From positions 1-64,000 of the forward strand of contig JAKOGI010002779.1 of assembly GCA_029747015.1 (NCBI GenBank): a stretch of 64,000 nucleotides of DNA, written 5' to 3'. The notes below the pieces were generated by a model, which saw only the letters and a program-made list of their open reading frames with translations, searched no databases and had not been told where the DNA came from. Source of the DNA: Carnegiea gigantea (lineage: Eukaryota > Streptophyta > Magnoliopsida > Caryophyllales > Cactaceae). Shown here one piece after another: positions 58,873 to 64,000 of this stretch. Position 1 is the first letter of the stretch. Each line of letters opens with the position of its first letter. The translations under genes and the position numbers were made by a program.

Positions 58873-59457
58873 ATTGCAAATTGTAAATCAGAAAAAACGG
58901 CTGAGTGGTTGATTGTGTATGTATTTTGAATGAAATTGTTAGGCTTTAAAGCATTCTTATATACCACCAATAACAATGGGCAATCTAATGAAATAATTAA
59001 TCCAGTCAAATCTAAAGGATTTTTTTCCCTTATTTTGTGCATTTGTGTATCAATTTCGATATTATGCTAATCATTTGTCCTTTCAAATAAGATTATTTCT
59101 TTTATTTGTAGGTACTATACTAATTATCTATCCTTGAGATGGGAAATCTTTTATGGAGGGTTATTATGCTGATTTCAGTCCGTCCAACAAGTTGGGCTCG
59201 GATCCAATGGAATTCTGGGCCTAGCAACGCTGGACCAACCCTTCAGGAAGAAATAAAATTACATATTGACGAATTACTGGGTTGGAGTTGAGAATGATCA
59301 TGAGGTTCATATTGACAAATGCCTAGTCATTTTTGATCTTTTTTTATGAGCATAGTAGCTATTTGGAGGCTCTGAGTTGGGCCAAGGGTAGAATTGTTGT
59401 CTGGTTAGAGTCACATTTGGAGTTTGAAATGAAAACAAGGTTGATAAAGATTGCAAA

Positions 59458-60001
59458 TTGCGGTTGGCAATGGACCAGGTCAGATCAGGTGAGGATCAAC
59501 CCGTTTACACAATGGTTCGGGTTGGGTCATGGTTGGCCCATCAACAATTTGGGTCGGCTTAGGATCGGTCCTTTTTAGACAATGGGTCGGGTCAAGTCAT
59601 GGACCCATGGTTATCCCGTCAACAATTTGGATCCGATCGGGCCTTTTATGCAAATAAATGGGCCGGGTCGGGTCGGGCCATGGCGACCCGCTTTTGGTCC
59701 TTTTCAAAATGAAACAAACTTGCTCAAAAAAATTGTGCATAATAATTATTGTTATGTATCAGGCGTTAGATAATATGCTTAACTCATTGTGTCATGTAAA
59801 TTAGTATGGTAAGTAGGTTGAAAAAGTAATGGGTCACTAAACCGGTCGTTAATGGGTTGACCCGGTCCGGCCCGTTAATATACTTTAATGGGCCGGCCTA
59901 TTATTGACACAATCCATTATTGACCCAACCCTTTATGGACCCTATTTTAAACGGGCCGATCTACTTGATCCAATGAATACCCAACCCGTTGCCCACACCT
60001 A
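59458..60001. mobile_element. hAT-type MITE (unit 2, second)
   Basis: Copy of 48109-48651 with flanking ATTGCAAA / ATTTCAAA, carried by the tandem duplication. Confidence 0.75.
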
Positions 60002-60147
60002 ATTTCAAATTTTCTGTTGGTATCAATTTTTACAACAATGGTAACAAGAAAAATTAACTGATAGGTCCAATCAAAGTTTCGTCAAATATTTAGTGCCAAT
60101 AACTTGTGAAAATAGTTTGTAGGTTCATTGAAGTTTAAAAAAACACA

Positions 60148-61380
60148 TTTTTGCACCCAGAAGACAAAAAAAAAATATGCCTATTGTTGCAATTTCGTGT
60201 ATGTTCCACTTGTAATTAGGTGTTTGTTTGCTTGCTTAGGATACTAATTCTGAAATTACTGCACCCTGGCAAGACATCTATAATAATCTAACAGTTGAGT
60301 CCCCAGCCCAGTTTGTATTTTGCGATTATCTTAATTACCAGGTATTTCCTCCCTCTCTGCTGCAGTTACAAAAGCCTTGGACCCCAATTACAACCGGGAC
60401 CAGCTCCGGTTCTATGAAACTGAATGGGCTTGGATACATGGTCCCGCTCAAACTCAAAAATAGCATATTTACAAATAACTGGTGTCTCTTCTATAAAATA
60501 CTATAAAAAAATTAGTCCAAAAACTATGGGTACATGAGATTAATTTCTTAATTAATACATGTTCATAATATTGTAATGCATTTTGCCAATATCGTTCATT
60601 CATGCTTTCTAAAATTCTGTGACCTTCGTACATGTGGATTATTTATGTGCTTGTAGAGACACCTCAATATTGAATTAGATGAACCTTATTAGAAAGCATG
60701 TAAAACCAATGTGTCTTATTGCCACCCAAAAAAAAAAAAAAAAAACCCCTCCTATCGAAATCAAAGATGTACTGCATGCAAATATGGTCAGGGTCATTTG
60801 GCCAGGCCTCGTTAAAGGCTGTCAAATCATTTTCTGGGGCCTAGCCCCTCTTTTGCACCAGCAAAATGTATCTTATTACCAAAATAATTATATTTAAAAT
60901 ACATGTAAATAAAAGTACATTTTTATGATAATAATTAACATAAGCAGTTTAAATTTTCATTGATCCTCTATTTACAGATGATGTTGATTGGCCATTGAAT
61001 TTTGTTTTAAATCATGGAAAAGGTAAAGCCTCGCATGGCCACCATCTTTAATTTTTACCCTATGTTTATTTATTTATTTTTCAAAGAAATATGTATGTCT
61101 TGGTGGTAACTTGAGAGGGGAGAGATCGCATTAGCTAAACAATGAAATAATTGTAATTTGTAAGCAGTAAGGTTTTCCTTTTTTTTTGGGGGGTAATTCA
61201 GTTTTTGAAATACATTATGATGGAAACTAAGTTTAATTAATAGGTGTCTTAGTAAGGTAACTTTATAAATGGCATGCCTTCATCACCTTCTATGGACTAT
61301 ATAAAGCCCCATTCCTTTTGTTTTAGTTTTTGTTCTTTTGTTGTTCATTTTGTTCTTTACATTGGTTGATATTTGTATGA
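60148..61380. repeat. Unit 2 copy of 48798-50030
   Basis: Gene-free. Its first ~115 bp form a direct repeat with 57238-57349, so the defensin-like block of unit 2 (57350-60147) lies between two direct repeats. Confidence 0.8.
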
Positions 61381-61429
61381 TTTTCAAAAAAAAATTGTTT
61401 TGTAGGTCTTAAGGAATCAACTCTCTATG

Positions 61430-62933
61430 CGTTCTCTTGCTCGGTTTATTCCTTCTGTGAATTGATTTGTTGTTCAGCTTAGAACTCCTTAAAGCCCAAT
61501 ATTTCTTGGTTTTACTGACTGTTTTTCAGTTTTGTGCCCTTGCTCTTCCTCTCCATGCTGTCCTTCTGGCACTTCATGAACAGCTTTAATAGGCCGCCAT
61601 TTGGTATTTGGCTTTTTCCTTCTATTTGGTTTCTTTTTAACACAGTCGCTTTCAGATTCAGCATGATCAAATCCCCTATATTTCTGAGAGAAACCCAGCT
61701 TCCACTCATGCTCAACCTTCTGAACAGAGGTGTTCCCCTCAGTTTCCACTGTGACCTCATCCACAAGGATTCTAGCATATCGTGGCTTTCAGTTATTTGT
61801 TCAGGAAAAAGAGGACTCCCGAAAGGACCAAAACACTAGCTATTCTGCTTTAATAGTCTTCAGTCCAGCATGGCAAAGGCAATTCAGGCAATTGTTTCCC
61901 AATATTCAGTCCCCTGCATTTCTTATCCCAATGTGTGAACAAGAATGGTTTATAGTTAAACCTCCTCACAATGTTCGACAATTGGAGTGGATGTCCAGTG
62001 TTAGGTATGTAGACTCTAGTTATTCTACTCCAATTTCAAATAAGTCGTGAGTTTTTTAGGCAACTCTTCTTGCTCGACTGTGTCCATGTGATACTATTTC
62101 TTCAGGAAATTGTTTGACTGAATCAGCTCTCTCCCAACTAACGCAGAATGAAGGATCAGCATGTCAATTTCAGAAGATTCCCCAAGTTGCATCCCATTCA
62201 GTTGATCCTTTTCGCCAAGGGTCAAAGCTCCGATATAACTGCTCAGTCTTGTCCACTGACTCCCAGGTGACACCTTCTATAGGATGATTTTTCCATTTGA
62301 TAAGTCATTGTATTCCTACTTAATCATGTTTTCTTCACCATTCGTCTGTCAATTACCCCCTCTGGCACCTTGATTGTTGAATCCACAGTGCGTAAGTTGC
62401 AGCTGCAGTAGTAGGGGGTAGAGGACCATGGTGTTTCTGAGTGGAGAGACATGAAGTCTTGGATTTACAGCTGAACCAGGGGGAAGTCACAGTTTATAAG
62501 CCACCTTTCCCACCTTCTCCAATACCAAATACGGTCTGGAATGTTTTGCAGCCAGGTCGTGATGTGCTCCAGATTCAACGCTTCCTGGTTTATAAGATTG
62601 AACCTTCAAATATACCCCGTCTCCTTCTGAAGCTTCAAATATACCTAGTCTCTTCTTGAAATTGTCTCTCTGGTCTCTTCTTGTCAGCCCCTGCTTCTGA
62701 GCTTTGTCCAAGTTGTGCTTGAGTACAGCAATCATTTCTTCTCTAGGTGTCAAACTCATATTCATGACATCACCCTAATTTCTCTGGTAAATAAGGAAGA
62801 TAAATTGGAGGTGGCTGACAGTATACCAAATTTCTTTTTAATGGATGTATGACGTGTTGCATTATACCAAATTTCTGGCAACAGGGGCCATTTACTCCAT
62901 TGAAGAGGTACTTCCATGCACATGCATTTCAAG
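61430..62933 (-). pseudogene. Third copy of the Ty3/gypsy remnant
   Basis: Copy of 50080-51583 in unit 2. The integrase C-terminal stretch (KHSRPYLVLEKVGKVAYKL) is at 62765-62487. Inactive, with the same frame breaks as in unit 1. Confidence 0.85.
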
Positions 62934-64000
62934 TAGACCTGTCAATTCGGGCGGGCGGGTTAAATATGGGTCGGGTGCATTCGGGTTCGGGTCAAATACG
63001 GGTCGGGTATATTTCGGGTTCGGGTAAAATACGGGTCGGGGGTATTTCGGTTTTACGGGTTTCGGATCAACCCAACGGGTTTAGAACGCCTTTTCTGTGA
63101 GTTATTTTTCTTTTTTTAAAATCAAAAATTCTGCATATTTATTACTCAAAATTGTCATTATTTAATGAAAATGCATAATAATTGTAATTTCTCAAAAGAA
63201 TATTAAAATATTCAAATATTTTATTATAATATGTGAACATAGAATTAAACCCCATTTGATTTTGAGTTGATCGACCCGTATATTGAAAGAAGGTTAATAG
63301 TGCGTCGACCATTTATTGGGCAGCCCGTTTAGAGCATTTTAATGGGTTGTAGCAGTTTCACTGCCAATAACCTATTTAATGATTTAATATTTTTATTAAC
63401 TAACCTACCAATGTCCAATCAAGTAAAACTTTATTAATGGACCGATCCTAATACGAAAACGACTAGTCGTTTTCGTATTAGGGTAGTCGTTTTTCTACCG
63501 TTAGTATCATAGTTCAAGACTAGTCAGAACGAAAATCAAATAAAATTAAATAAAAGAAGTACAAGATATTATCTTACAGTTATAACATCAAAAATTTAAA
63601 TTATTACAAATTAATTAATTTTAAAAAAATTAGACAGATTTGTTTAACTAACTATATAATGGTATGACTTTCGCACCTTTAATGCTTGTGTTCTTTTAAA
63701 TTAACTTTTTTAAAAAAGATTAGATAATTACGCCATGCAATTTTATACCTATTTTTAACGTTTTGCCATTTAAAAGTTGTGTACGGTTTTATTTTCAAAG
63801 AATGGAGAAGAAAAAATAAGGTTATTATTGTTTAATTTGTAAATAGATGCAATAGTTATATAATGTCTTTTCAAAATACTCAATAAAAATGACTAACCAT
63901 TATTGTTAAAAGAGATAAATTAAAGAAAAATAAAGAACTAAGGATATAATGTTCAGGTCAAGCGGGCGGGTTCGGGTTCGGATTCGGGTTGGGTTTGACC
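62934..64000. mobile_element. 1.2-kb non-autonomous hAT-like element, unit 2 (incomplete at window end)
   Basis: Copy of 51584-52775, starting TAGACCTGTCAA after ATTTCAAG. The window ends before its right terminus. It carries a perfect 36-bp palindrome at 63447-63482. Confidence 0.85.
63447..63482. repeat. Perfect 36-bp palindrome
   Basis: Left arm CCTAATACGAAAACGACT is followed directly by its exact complement, centred on ACTAGT with no loop. The unit 1 counterpart at 52095-52130 has two mismatches. Confidence 0.9.

Larger units (their letters stand above)
57370..64000. repeat. 11.35-kb tandem duplication, unit 2 (runs off the window)
   Basis: Matches 46021 onward. Differences are rare: scattered substitutions, a 1-bp insertion near 59767 and a 2-bp insertion near 63170. 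The window ends inside the hAT-like element. Confidence 0.93.

Overview
This window is nuclear DNA from a flowering plant, probably a eudicot. It is AT-rich, has GT-AG introns, and is dense in plant transposable elements. It contains a plant-specific xylan gene (IRX15 type), a family S28 serine carboxypeptidase and two copies of a small cysteine-rich secreted peptide gene. Nothing prokaryotic or organellar was seen. The species cannot be named from the sequence.

Layout. 1-5.4 kb: a Tourist-like MITE (152-530), a tRNA-derived SINE with a perfect 15-bp target duplication (1851-2014), an intact two-exon IRX15-like gene (2601-4371) and a truncated tandem copy of its 3' end (4905-5370). 5.4-14.3 kb: no gene I can establish; decayed Ty1/copia gag (7036-8300) and the first copy of an old ~3.3-kb duplication (8600-11860). 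14302-18563: a young, complete, non-autonomous LTR retrotransposon that codes only for Gag and a protease-like domain (TR-GAG type). 18.9-21 kb: an L1-like LINE with an inverted 5' part, and a retroposed tRNA-Ala-like sequence. 23885-27322: second copy of the old duplication. 28.2-32.1 kb: a decayed Ty3/gypsy element. 32-43 kb: gene-free, with MITEs, palindromes and a 5'-truncated LINE (38673-39694).

43455-46024: an intact nine-exon S28 (Pro-X carboxypeptidase-like) gene. From its stop codon onward the window is two copies of an ~11.35-kb tandem unit (46021-57369, then 57370 to beyond the end). Each unit carries a two-exon defensin-like peptide gene on the minus strand (47181-47523 and 58530-58872, identical coding sequence), two related hAT MITEs, a gypsy fragment and a 1.2-kb hAT-like element. 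The first unit is itself built from rearranged copies of sequence at 27.6-42.1 kb, joined at breakpoints with templated filler DNA.

The genes do not form a pathway: IRX15 acts in Golgi xylan synthesis, while the S28 enzyme and the defensin-like peptide are predicted to enter the secretory route. The most useful results are the defensin-like pair, easily missed because its exons are only 61 and 173 nt, the recent Gag-only retrotransposon, and the nested tandem duplications whose junctions can be read to the base.
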